The notes under the pieces are model-generated. The model was not told where the DNA came from. It did no database searches and saw nothing but the letters and a program-made list of their open reading frames with translations. Positions 22,255 through 32,769 of a stretch of DNA of 64,000 nt are shown piece after piece (position 1 is the first letter of the stretch; each line of letters opens with the position of its first letter). Origin of the DNA: Apoderus coryli (lineage: Eukaryota; Arthropoda; Insecta; Coleoptera; Attelabidae); assembly GCA_911728435.2 (NCBI GenBank), contig OU452198.1:744001-808000 (forward strand). Reading direction: 5' to 3'. A program made the translations under genes and the position numbers.

Positions 22255-22705
22255 TTACTGTTTTTATTTTTAGGGATGTAGATTCGTATAATAATACAAT
22301 AATTATCTTAGAAAATAAAAATATTTCATTTTTATTTCCATGTCCAACATTTACATAACGACGTTTCGTCGCATTATTTGCGACTTCTTCAGGTTAGTAT
22401 AATTTTTGTACGTTCTTCAAAATACCTTTTTGACGCAAGTCCATCAATTCTTTTTTTTTCCAAAATTGTGTAAATAAAAAACAAATATAAAGTTAGACAT
22501 CATTTTACAAAAGTAACACTCACAAACACGTTAAAATTCATGCAAATAAAATATGTTGTTTACAAATACAAATAATGCGACGAAACGTCGTTATGTAACT
22601 GTTGGTCATGGAAATAAAAATGAAATATTTTTATTTCCTAAGATAATTGTATTATTATACGAATATACATCCCTAAAAATAAAAACAGTAAAGAAATATA
22701 TATTT
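22255..22705. repeat. Foldback element with hammerhead-like half sites
   Basis: About 130 bases at 22,255-22,380 are repeated in inverted form at 22,563-22,704 (ACTGTTTTTATTTTTAGGGATGT against ACATCCCTAAAAATAAAAACAGT, split over more than one line here), with about 180 bases between. The left arm holds a full hammerhead-like cassette on the minus strand; the right arm holds only its 3' half. Confidence 0.75.
22335..22398 (-). ncRNA. Hammerhead-ribozyme-like cassette (site 2)
   Basis: On the minus strand: CTGAAGA (22,392-22,386), one A, stem GTCGCA/TGCGAC with an AAATAA-type loop, GAAAC (22,367-22,363). Stem III may be ACGT/ATGT around CGTT, with a GTA cut site. CTAAC before the core can pair with GTTGG after it (one G-U), forming stem I. 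CUGAAGA fits the CUGANGA consensus. The single base before stem II is the same peculiarity as at sites 1 and 3. Activity is inferred only. Confidence 0.45.
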
Positions 22706-23226
22706 TATTTATATGTGATAAAAATGGCGACTACCTATAGAAACAATCTGAGTATGCCACTGCATTACCCTTAAAAAAGTGTTTCACGAATGTGTTTCAC
22801 ATAATTTTAATATTTTGCGAATTATGGGCAATAATTTCCGAAATGGAAGAAAATTTAATATATTGATTTGGCAATTTCTGAAAAATCGAATGTGTATGTC
22901 TCTCTAGTCAGGACCTAGATTTTCCCTGTCAAAACAAACCAATTTCAACCACCCTGTACAGTAAAATTATTGTAATTATATTAATTACGAACAGGAACAA
23001 TATAGATTTTGACTTATTTCTACTAATTCTAGAAAATAAATATTTATACTCTGGCAAAATAATAATTAATTATTATAGTATAAAATCTATTATTAATAAT
23101 TATATTAAATCAGGATATATAATAAATTTATTTAGTCATTAGTTCAGTCCAATTACACAAATTCCAAAACTAGCCTCCATTTGACACAAAATTGACCGAT
23201 AAATGTAAAGCTGGACAAAAAAAAAC

Positions 23227-23247
23227 GGGGGGGGGGGGGGGGGGGGG
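23227..23247 (+). repeat. Homopolymer of 21 G
   Basis: Twenty-one G in a row after a tract of A and one C, in AT-rich surroundings. It could form a G-quadruplex. Length may be affected by sequencing error. Confidence 0.85.
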
Positions 23248-23752
23248 AAATAAGTTTCTCCACAGATATATCGAATTTCTTTAAAGATCTCCCCGCATCT
23301 TGGTAGTCTACTTCAAGCTCTGTCTTATTTCTAAGTCTTATAAGACGCGCGGGCAATGGAATTTCCTTTTGTCCTACCCTGTATTTGTGTTTGGTTTTAT
23401 GGATGTGTCTCATAATTTTATAGTTTTCTACCTACAAATACAATCTTTCGTCAATATTTTACAACATATATAAGTAATATAAGAAAATATATTGAGTGCC
23501 TATGATAAAGAATTCTATCCAGAAAAAGACCTTTTTTTCAAGTCGAAAAGTAATAAAGACTCTGTAAAGATAAAGAGGACTAGAAACAGACGGATATGTT
23601 TCTTGTTGAAGAATGACATGTTTAAAATACCCGGTGGTCTAAACATTTAAGATTCTCAAAACACCTTAATGTAAATTAAATGTCGAACTGTTATTATTAT
23701 ATACAAAAGCTAGTTGGAGGGCGTCACGGTTTCCCATATCAAATGATATATA

Positions 23753-24593
23753 CAGGGTGTTTGGAAGGTCGATAGAAAGTCTTGAGGAGGTGATAGGGCA
23801 GACCATTTAGAATCTTTTAAGCCAAACATACCTTAGTACAAAGTCTTACGGTTTTCGACTTATTGGAGATTTCTGATTTTTAGTATGAAAGTATGCATTT
23901 TCGCACTAAAAGAACAACAGGCTATATGAAATAGTTTTTAAATACCTACAAGTGTGTTTTTTTTTATTTGGAGAACACAGACAAAAACAAATTGACTGCA
24001 AACAAATACTAAATAAATGATTTGTGTAGTTGACGAGTTTTATTTAAATCATCAGATTTGCTCCTCGATATTATGGACTACTTTAGAATTATAAATAAAT
24101 GTTTTCGACGAATGTCCAGCTCATTTCCGTTTAGACGTAAGACAATATTTGGATGATATTTTTCCAAATAGCTAGACCAATTCAATGTTCTGTCGCCTGC
24201 TAGATCCCTGGACTTGACACCATTGGATTTTTATGTTTGGGGCGGGCTAAAGAAGTTTATACTGAAGAAATCGTATCAAGAAACCATTTAATAAGAAAAA
24301 TTCGAGAAGCATTTCAAGTAATGCAGCAAGACAAGTTATTACATACAGCTACTACCGAAGTAAGACGTAGAGCTCGAGCATGTATTAGAAACAATGGTTC
24401 TCACGTTGAACACCAATAAAGCATGTTTCAATTGTTTATTTTGTTTCAATTACAAATTTATGATTTAAATTTCAAAATCCGAATATCTCGAAAACCGTAA
24501 AACTTTGTACTAAGGTATGTTTGGCATAAAAGATTCTACATGGTCTGCCCTATCACCTCCCCAAGACTTTCTATCGACCTTCCAAACACCCTG
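23753..24593 (+). mobile_element. Internally deleted Tc1/mariner element
   Basis: An 841-bp element with ends CAGGGTGTTTGGAAGG and CCTTCCAAACACCCTG, flanked by TA. Inverted ends of about 130 bases include TACCTTAGTACAAAG and its complement. The interior keeps only the end of a transposase (24,130-24,420). Confidence 0.88.
24130..24420 (+). pseudogene. Mariner transposase C-terminal relic
   Basis: Frames around stops give RQYLDDIFPN, then SLDLTPLDFYVWGGLKK, matching SPDLSPLDFFLWG of the intact transposase at 4109-5182, and finally RRRARACIRNNGSHVEH. The first two catalytic aspartates are gone with the deletion. Confidence 0.75.
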
Positions 24594-25375
24594 TATAATG
24601 GGCGCATAAAAAAAACAATGGGTTTTTGTCCAGTCGCGAACTCCGACATAAGATACCTAAGTATCAAGAACCTTTATTAAAGTCGACATACAAATAAAAA
24701 TGTATCTTATTTTGTGACTCTTTTCACCCTGTAGATGTATCTGTATATTGTAAACATGGCCTTTTTTCTGATTGGCTATTTTCATTCTGTATTACCTACT
24801 ATGTAATTTTTATGAGGAATTTTGGAAAGGCATTAGGACTTTAAGATTAGATCCGTTCTAGCCTTGGTTCAGTCAAGATGTGTTTTTTCTAATAATATAA
24901 AGTTAAAGTAAATATTTTAATTTGTTTTTGGACTTATAGATTTTTCCAGTTAAGAATTATTTTCTAGTTTTTGTTTAAAGACTAAGTCCATTTCATTTTA
25001 TTCTGAAGTAGTGAATTGTATAAAGTTCCGTAAGTTTTTGTTAATTTTGTTTACAATCAGCTCTAGCCCTTTTAATTAATGACTTTGGATTTCTTGGAAA
25101 ACTTCTATTCGCTTTTACTAAAAAAATATTCCTAAGCAGTAACATGATTAGTTTTCGAGAGCCACTTTTTCCCTTCCAAACCCCATGTTAAACTTGAATT
25201 TTCTTTTCTCTTTTATTAATCGAAATATACACTGTGTCCAAGATAAGAAGGGGACAGTATTGGAATCTTGGAAACGGCTCAATTAAAAAAAAATTAATCC
25301 AAATCCTACGACTAAACTAAACCATATAACTAAGCACAGCACTAAATATAATTAACTTTGGTACATCTAACTCAG
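24594..25375. other. No gene seen; 3' flank of the membrane-protein gene
   Basis: AT-rich. A TTTTCACCCTGTAG end near 24,725 is another solitary CAGGGTG-type terminus. Confidence 0.35.
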
Positions 25376-28300
25376 TTACAACACTCTCCTCCTCTTACTA
25401 TTACAACTTTTCGTACGACATTTATACAAATTCATGGTGTAATACAGCCTAACAGTAACCCCTAGACATACTAACAGGAATCCAAGTCCCATTGGTACTA
25501 CTACCATGGACAACAAATAGACGCACACGAGCAACTGGGCGAAAACCATGAGTCCTCCTAAGTAGAAAATGCATCCTAACAGAATTGTCGATTCAAAGCA
25601 TCTGCTGAATATCCTGAAGGTATTTGAAACAACTGTGGAGAACTTGTATGAATCTATGCTGGTAGATGTGGATTTCGTTGGTCGCATTAGGGTACGGAAA
25701 ATAAACTTGTAGATGAATGTGTTGATCATCATTGATTTGAGGAAGAGGATTGATTTTTCCGTGGATGTTGAATACAGCTGCGTGGATTTGATTAGACCAA
25801 TTACAGCTGGGAGGAAATAGAATTGCTGGGAGCAGTAAGTATTGAATCTGAAACAGAAAAAACAAAAATAAAATTAATTTCAAGTATGACGTCGCGACAT
25901 TCCATTCAGGAATCAAGGAACACATCGCTGAGTGATGGTAGGTCTCTCAATCCCAAATCATCGTACAAGTAAAAATGCAAAACCTGGACCGGAAGGCATC
26001 GCAATACGGAATGCAAATCGAGCCTGGAATGTTCACATCAGCGGTCGTGTGAACAAGCACAACTGTCTCATCTGGGCAACTGAGCACCCAAAAGAAGCTC
26101 GAGAGCATATTCTCCAGGGTGAGCCGCAAAGCAAATTTGGAGTGACGGAACCCTTCTTTTTTGAAGAGCGTGCGATATTGCGATTCACTCTGATAGCCAA
26201 TCTTAACAAGCTTAGCAAGAATAACAGATTCTTTTGTTTGCATACTAGGACATTCTGGTATCAGAGGAAACGATTAAGCCAAAAAGTTAGCAAAAAGGGG
26301 GTGTCAATCTCTTTTGTAGGCTCTGAACCGTTCTGCGGCTTAGAGAAACACACGTACAAGGAGAAGTTCAGAGTTAAGGAGGAAACAGACGGAGCAATAC
26401 TCTGCTAAAATCTTCCTGGACAGATACACTCCAAAAATTCCTTGGAAACTTCAATCATAAAAGATCCAAAATCTATTTGGATCTTAGTAAGAACGGGCTA
26501 CGAATTCGTACAGGACATTATCGCCTTAGGAAACATATTATGGCAAAATTAAGCTTAGAAGAGAGCGACGAATGCAGATTCTGGAAGGAGGAAGAACAAA
26601 CTCCTGATCACCTAGTAACAGAATGTGCCGCTATCAAAAGCCAAGACAAGGAACACTTGGGGCATGAAGTCGTGCAAGATGGAGACGTGTTGCCCTTGAA
26701 ACCAGCCAAGCTACTGGAGTCCATAAGAGAACTAGAACTTGATGGAGAGTTGTAACTTGAGGCACCCCTAATTTGAAACTTGATTCCCCAGGGAGAGCTT
26801 TGGTGTGCCGTCAGCGAATTTGGAGTGGTCGAACCCATTTTTTTGAAAAGTATAACGTCAAGAACACACTATTTACTGTTGCAGTTGGATTCTTAATTCT
26901 AGTTCTACGAAATAGAGCAGTGTGAGGATAGAGTATTGTCAATTTCTCAGGAGTTGTAATGTCCCGCTGACCAATCAATCATTTTCTATTTTAGTCGAAT
27001 TTTATTGCGGCATAAATAATCCTAGAGCATACTGTGTTCTGTACAAGACCGATAAATAAAATCACATAAATTTTAGCGTAAATTCCGGTTGAAAATATGT
27101 TTATTCGAAATGATTCGAAAATCTTAAATCAGAGAATATAATTATCCCCAGATTTTTAGCAAATTTTTGTTTTAAAAGAATTTCTGTAAATTCTTATTAT
27201 GTCCAAAAAACATGACATAATTTTGTCGAAATTAAATGTCGCGCATTGGTTCGTTGGGGACCAGTCAGGACGGGGCATTCTGAACAGCAGATCGATTATG
27301 TCGGTTCTGACTCATTTCTTATGAAAAATAACATGGGAAATTGCTAAGGTTCGAATTCCCGATTTTTGATCAAAAATTGGTGGGCGTAACTATACGTCAA
27401 CGTCTTATGCCAACGCCATACGTCAATGTCAAACACCATACGTCAAATGTCAAACACCATACGTTAAATGTCAAGCACCTTACGTCAAATGTCATTAAAA
27501 GCGGTATGTCGCTCTTCTATCACCGTGTTGGGGTTATCCCCACTACTTTTTTATTGAAAATCGGAAATTTGGACCTTTCCAATGTTATTTTTCATAAGAA
27601 ATGATCCAGAACCAACATAGCCATTCTACTCTTAACGTTCGGACCGTTTGCATAATTCGGAATCTTACACAGAGTTTATATTAAAATAAATTAAATTAAA
27701 TGATTGATATGTTAAGGCCCACAAGGACTATTAATCTTCTGTGGACATGCGAGTAAAATTTGTCCAATGTCCACTGTCCTGTCTCTCAGCAATGCATTGT
27801 TCTCGCGTCTTAAAAATAGACGTCTCATCCAAATTTTCTTCTTCTTGCTCTTTAAATTGGAGGACAGGGAATGCGTCAAGAAAAAAAGCACCAGTTGCCA
27901 CCATCATCATCAGCATTTCGCAGCTAGTGCCTCACAATCATCGCCTCAATGCTAGTTGATTCAGCTTCCTTCAAAACGCTGATGTTCGTTAGTCAGGGTA
28001 GGAACTATAGTAGCATTATGCACTCCCAACTTAGTTCGAACGAATTTCATCATTTGCGTTGGCCGCGAGAATGCTGCCGAGGTAAGAAGAGAGAGAAACT
28101 TTCGATGTTCTAAAATCTGTCTCCGTTAACTCGAATATGTGATGGGACAGCCTGACAGCCACAGTTAGTTTGATGCAGGCTGGTAGGGAATCTGTGTTTT
28201 CTTTATATAAAGTTCAAGCTCGATAATATACGATAATCTGTGGAATTCTAAAAGTATAGTGATCGGGAACACGGCAAATAGAGCAAAAAATGCTCACAGC

Positions 28301-31300
28301 GATCACTTGCGCAGATCGCTTGTTCTAATGTTTTTTCGCGCGCTGCGTGTTCGGTTCGTTCGGAGTAAAATGTTCAAATCAAGACGCAGGTTTAGGATTT
28401 GCACGGTTGTAGCCATAGAAATCTTATATTATATATGTACCTACTCTAGAATGCTAATTAAATCCAGCCGAATACCAAAAAGTGTAACGGGTATGCAGAG
28501 TTTTCACGAACTACGCATGCTCCTCAGTAACTTATTTTCAGTACAGAGCTGCCATATTTAAAACTATTTTGTCGTTCGCCTTACAGAATTTATGCGACAT
28601 ATCTGTTTTATAAATAAATCCATATGTTGCGTCATACGAAACTGCTTGACAAAATCAAATAATTAAATGTTATCGGTAAAATTGCATACTGTTTAGTTTT
28701 CAGCAATATGAACGAAACATTTTTTTCCAAATCTTATTAAATTTAGGAGATTTCGCAACAGCGTCTGTTTTCGCAAATGACGTTTCTCGTAGTGGGAATA
28801 TCTGTCAGAGTCGGCTTCACAACAATTCAGATAGGTTTTATAATTGAGTTATGGTTTTATTCGTGGTATATTTTAATTGTTGATATATATACCTATTTGT
28901 GATTAAAATTGTTTTTAATATTTGTTATTTTGGTTTTAGTTCGTTTATTTAACAAACAATGAGGTGTATAGTGTTGTGGTGTAAAAATGAAGGTCTCATT
29001 CCTGGTATTAAATATTTTCAGTAAGTTATTGTTTCGGGTTTCTAACAGTTTCAGTTTGAGTCAATGATACCATTGACATGATACTCATTTTTAGCTTGAC
29101 AAAAAAAAGACATGATGTTTGGATGCGGGCATTGGGATCCTAGTACAGAAAATGTATGTGATGGGAATGTCATATGCAGTAAGCATTTCGCTGCAGAAGA
29201 TATCATTTGTAGAGAAGACGGCAAGAGGATCACCCTCGTACCCGATGCAGTTCCCAAACTTTTGTTGAAAAGAAGAGATTATGTAAATGAGAGTGAAAAT
29301 TAAATTCTTAATCGTTTCATATCAAGACACTGGTTACTTAAAAGCAAAGTTCGTTTGAATTCTGTTGTTAAACTGGAATATACTTAATTATAGAATCCTT
29401 CATGGAATTGCTGAGAATACAAGTTCTACCAACCATGTTTTGTCACAAAATACTATTGCGAGTAGTACGGATGATATGGAAGTGGTTTACATGGACACGG
29501 AAAATATTTGGAAGTCACTGTTTCTTGCACCCCTTCTTTGAAGACTGTAGAGAGGTAAGACGCCTAAGGTGGTTGTATAAACAAACAAATATTATATAAT
29601 AATAAAATAAATAATTAGAATGCTCATGTTCTTAAGATATTTTCCAGTATTAGAATTTTTACTTATTTCTCGTTTCTGCTTAGATTTATTATTATTGGGT
29701 TGTACCTGTTAGACAATAAAGTATTTAGATATTTAATGTAATTTTTTATTTCTTAAATTCCTTTATTTTATTTTTTTATTTGAATATTACCAAATGGTAA
29801 AACTTAATTTTAAATATACCTATAACATAACAGTAATATTACATTTAATCAAAGCCGGTCATGTTGAAAAATAAGATACTGGTGATCATACGCATTATGG
29901 ACAGCTCTACACTTTTGGTTACATTTTTGTACTACGGGATTACCATTCTAGAGTATATATATATATATATATATATAAGCTTAGTTGAATATCTTTGTTT
30001 GTATATATATATATTTAATATAAGATTTCTGTGGCCAGCTCTGCCTGCCAAATACACACCGGTACTATAGATGCAATACCAAACACGCCCTCGTATCTAT
30101 CGTATTTTAGTTTTCTATACAGATTTTTTTATGAAATAGCAGCATTCGTGCTTTAAAAGCATTACTTCTTGTAAAAGTTTTAGGTTTTTAGGCTGAATCA
30201 CAATAATTATACTAAAGGGCTGTAGTTATTATTGCTAGAATTTAGGTAATAATCGGCATTTTCGACATTAAAGTGTCATTACAAAACTACCTTATAACGC
30301 ATAACTACTAGAAGCACATAACACACTAGAAGTTAATTTTGCTTTTCCAAGTATATTCATCAACCTACTAACCAGCAGCAGTAATATGGTGCGTCAAATT
30401 TATCGACATTTTTATTAGTTTATATTCATGAATTCCTATAATATAATCGCCTATATACCACCAACTAAACCATTGACATGATACTCATTTTTAGCTTGAC
30501 AAAAAAAGACAAGATGTTTGGATGCGGGCATTGGGATCCTAGTACAGAAAATTTATGTGATGGGAATGTCATATGCAGTAGGCATTTCGCTGCAGAAGAT
30601 ATCATTTGTAGAGAAGACGGCAAGAGGATCACCCTCGTACCCGATGCAGTTCCCAAACCTTTGTTGAAAAGAAGAGATTATGTAAATAAGAGTGGAAGTT
30701 AATTTTTTAATCGTTTGATATCAAGACACTGTTTACTTAAAAGCAGTCTGTCAAAAGGCATGATATGTATGTCAAGAATATATTTCCTACGTTGTGTAGG
30801 TATACAAAGTTCGTTTGAATTCTGTTGTTAAACTGGAATATACTTAATTATAGAATCCTCCATGAAATTGTTGAGAATAAAAGTTCTACCAACCATGTTT
30901 TGTCACAAAATACTATTGCGAGTAGTACGGATGATATGGAAGTGGTTTACATGGACACGGAAAATATTTGTGAAGTCACTGTTTCTTGCACCCCTTCTTT
31001 GAAGGCTGTAGAGAGGTAAGACGCCTAAGGTGGTTGTATAAACAAACAAATATTATATAATAATAAAATAAATAATTCGAATGCTCAAGTCCTTAAGATA
31101 TTTTCCAGTATTAGAATTTTTACTTATTTCTCGTTTCTGCTTAGATTTATTATTATTGGGTTGTACCTGTTAGACAATAAAGTATTTAGATATTTAATGT
31201 AATTTTTTATTTCTTAAATTCCTTTATTCCATTTTTTTATTTGAATGTTACCAAATGGTAAAATTTAATTTTGAATATACCTATAACAGTAATATTACAT

Positions 31301-31567
31301 TTAATCAAAGCCGGTCCTGTTGAAAAATAAGTTACTGGTGATCATGCGCATTATGGACAGCTCTACACTTTTGGTTACATCATTAGCAATTAAAAAAATT
31401 CATCAAATCAATCAGCCAAACCTTGATACATACCGTTTAATTTTTTCAATAGAAGTAGTCCGCACCAGTCGATTGCTGACAGCATTCTCCTGAATTGTTC
31501 CCAATATTGAACCTCCACTTTGAGGCACCACCATTTTTGTGGTTACTGTAGACACTGAACTGGACAT
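25376..31567 (-). CDS. Predicted two-exon membrane protein of unknown family
   Basis: Exon 1 is 31567-31434 (MSSSVSTVTTKMVVPQSGGS ... TTSIEKIK, GTATGT donor). Exon 2 is 25847-25376, after a good TTTTCTGTTTCAG acceptor. Phases agree (2 + 1 base, an arginine codon) and the join gives 201 residues. The N-terminal half is soluble. Two adjacent hydrophobic segments lie near residues 132-152 and 153-178, followed by a basic tail ending KRRRVL. I do not recognise the family. The 5.6-kb intron contains P-like copies B and C, a MITE and LINE pieces; further small exons cannot be excluded. The start codon sits at the edge of a 174-bp tandem duplication that also carries the upstream acceptor (TTTGTTTCCAG). 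An alternative frame across exon 2 stops early. Confidence 0.62.
26020..26180 (+). pseudogene. Mariner transposase fragment
   Basis: WNVHISGRVNKHNCLIWATE and later KFGVTEPFFFEE match the region just after the first catalytic aspartate of DD41D-type transposases (compare FYLNGAVNRHNCRYW in the intact copy). About 160 bases only, inside the intron of the membrane-protein gene. Confidence 0.6.
26190..26755 (+). pseudogene. LINE RNase H / C-terminal fragment
   Basis: A frameshifted RNase H motif (LGHSGIRGND ... AKKLAKRG) is followed by SFVGSEPFCGLEKHTYKEKF and, in another frame, LSKNGLRIRTGHYRL with CRFWKEEEQTPDHLVTEC. This is the RNase H and zinc-knuckle tail of I/R1-type LINEs. The first knuckle cysteine pair is damaged (C to W) and frames shift at least twice. 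Confidence 0.7.
26756..27296. other. No gene seen
   Basis: LINE 3' untranslated remnant to about 26,830, then AT-rich intron sequence. Confidence 0.35.
27297..27619. mobile_element. MITE with an internal 18-bp minisatellite
   Basis: Inverted ends of about 85 bases: TATGT(C/T)GGTTCTG, then CATTTCTTATGAAAAATAACAT, paired with 27,541-27,619. The centre (27,395-27,500) carries about five copies of ATACGTCAA(A)TGTCAAACACC-like units. Confidence 0.75.
27731..27916 (-). other. Unassigned acidic open frame
   Basis: About 60 codons reading FPVLQFKEQEEENLDETSIF ... SGHWTNFTRMSTED. Composition is more protein-like than its surroundings, but no acceptor, homology or partner exon is convincing. Confidence 0.15.
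27915..28225 (-). pseudogene. Second RTE-like LINE fragment
   Basis: Collinear with 1140-1630 at the DNA level (CACAATCATCGCCTCAATGC, GGTAGGAACTA, GAGAATGCTGCCGAGGTAAG, CTGTCTCCGTTAAC). Internal deletions and shifts; clearly dead. Confidence 0.75.
28414..30033 (+). mobile_element. P-element-like transposon, copy B
   Basis: Inverted copy of element A. The left end is a true terminus (CATAGAAATC at 28,414), but the preceding 8 bases (GTTGTAGC) do not match the 8 bases after the right end (GCCAGCTC), so there is no target duplication. The right flank (30,034-30,470) is copied from the flank of A. It carries THAP exons at 28,959-29,020 and 29,095 onward, but exon 2 has eight A instead of seven, a frameshift that ends translation after about 16 codons. 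The 3' ORF is also shifted. Confidence 0.8.
28959..29302 (+). pseudogene. THAP gene of copy B, frameshifted
   Basis: Same two-exon layout as copy A, with donor after 29,020 and acceptor before 29,095. One extra A at 29,101-29,108 shifts exon 2. The downstream frame still reads MFGCGHWDPSTENVCDGN and ICSKHF, so the break is recent. Confidence 0.75.
30034..30470. repeat. Inverted copy of 9222-9658
   Basis: Flank of copy A carried along with copy B; ends abruptly where copy C begins. See findings. Confidence 0.85.
30471..31380 (+). mobile_element. P-like copy C, truncated at both ends
   Basis: Starts inside the THAP intron (CATTGACATGATACTC) and stops just before the terminal repeat (CTCTACACTTTTGGTTACAT). 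Exon 2 is open (MFGCGHWDPSTENLCDGN, ICSRHF, AVPKPLL) but exon 1 is missing. A 60-base insertion at about 30,744-30,806 separates the exon from the 3' ORF (30,825-31,019). It ends 54 bases from the splice donor of the host membrane-protein gene. Confidence 0.8.
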
Positions 31568-31908
31568 TTTGTCTTGATTTGATTTAAAAACCCTGGAAAC
31601 AAATTTAAATCAAATTATTCTAAAGTCGGGACAATATACGATGAATATTACCATACAACTAATTATTAACAGTTAAATCTAATCAAATGTAAACCGTCAT
31701 AATGAACAAATAATTCGATCACAGCAAAATTATGTGGACATTTTGTCTTGATTTGATTTAAAAACCCTGGAAACAAATTTAAATCAAATTATTCTAAAGT
31801 CGGGACAATATACGATGAATATTACCATACAACTAATTATTAACAGTTAAATCTAATCAAATGTAAACCGTCATAATGAACAAATAATTCGATCACAGCA
31901 AAATTATG
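31561..31908. repeat. 174-bp perfect tandem duplication at a start codon
   Basis: 31,561-31,734 and 31,735-31,908 appear identical. The unit contains the start codon (minus strand ATG at 31,567), its 5' leader and the upstream splice acceptor. Only the copy nearer the gene is continuous with exon 1. Confidence 0.9.
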
Positions 31909-32221
31909 AAGTAAATAAAAAGTGTTGACGTTATAACAATAGTTTTATAAGCAGCATAATACGATTTTTATCGCGAAATAATTACTTTGAACTTATTGTT
32001 AATAAAAAAAAAACTTCTTCATACGTAAGAATGTTATCTTCTTTCTACAAAATATACATTAATAACGTACTGATTACGTTATTTTATTATTATTTTGTTC
32101 CAGAAGTCCAAATCTCGAGAAAAGAAAACCGCAGCGGGGACTGTGGGCCGTAACTTGAGAAATGCAGGTTTTTGTCTCCTCATCTACATTTGGAAACAGT
32201 CTTTTGTAAAACTTCAGTATA

Positions 32222-32427
32222 CAAGGTGTCCCAAAAAATATTCCTCACATTTTGGTGGTAGAATCTACGACCCAAAAACGACGAAAAATTACTTCAGTTT
32301 AATATTCAATATGGTCATAATTTCATAAAGAGATATTTTTCGAAATTTTGACATAACTGATTTTCGTCTTATTTGTGGTCGCAGAGTCTACCCCCAAAGG
32401 GTGGGGAATGTTTTTTGGGACACCCTG
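32222..32427. mobile_element. CAGGGTG-type MITE
   Basis: Inverted ends CA(A/G)GGTGTCCCAAAAAA over about 50 bases, flanked by TA; 206 bp, no ORF. Related in its tip to the mariner elements here. Confidence 0.8.
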
Positions 32428-32769
32428 TATAGGTAGGTAGGAATTTGTTGCTATTCTCGCCGCTATTTGAGATGTGTCGTGTTTGTGATTCGGTCTCAGG
32501 TGAGATTGACATATTTTGTACAAATATTTATCAGATAAAGAGAGGGTTTTTTGAACAATCATATTTGGTGTCTTTCGGAAACGTTTGAGTACGTATATTA
32601 GTATTTTATTATTAAAATTTAAATACTATGTTTATTCTCTAAACTATTGTTATTTGTATGTATTTTTATATGTGTTTTATTTCATGTTATATCTTAACAT
32701 TTTATTTATGTATTATGTATAGTGTGTAATTTCAATATTTATTATTGTTTCTGTACCTGCCCTTTAAAT

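Noticed and set aside
22553..22774. 73-codon ORF
   Set aside because: Lies in the right arm of a foldback element; no conservation of frame between arms.
25593..25847. Alternative frame across exon 2 of the membrane protein
   Set aside because: It stops after 85 codons and has no membrane or domain pattern; the longer frame fits the phase of exon 1.
27345..27360. tRNA T-loop look-alike GGTTCGAATTCCCG
   Set aside because: No acceptor stem or anticodon arm around it; part of a MITE end.
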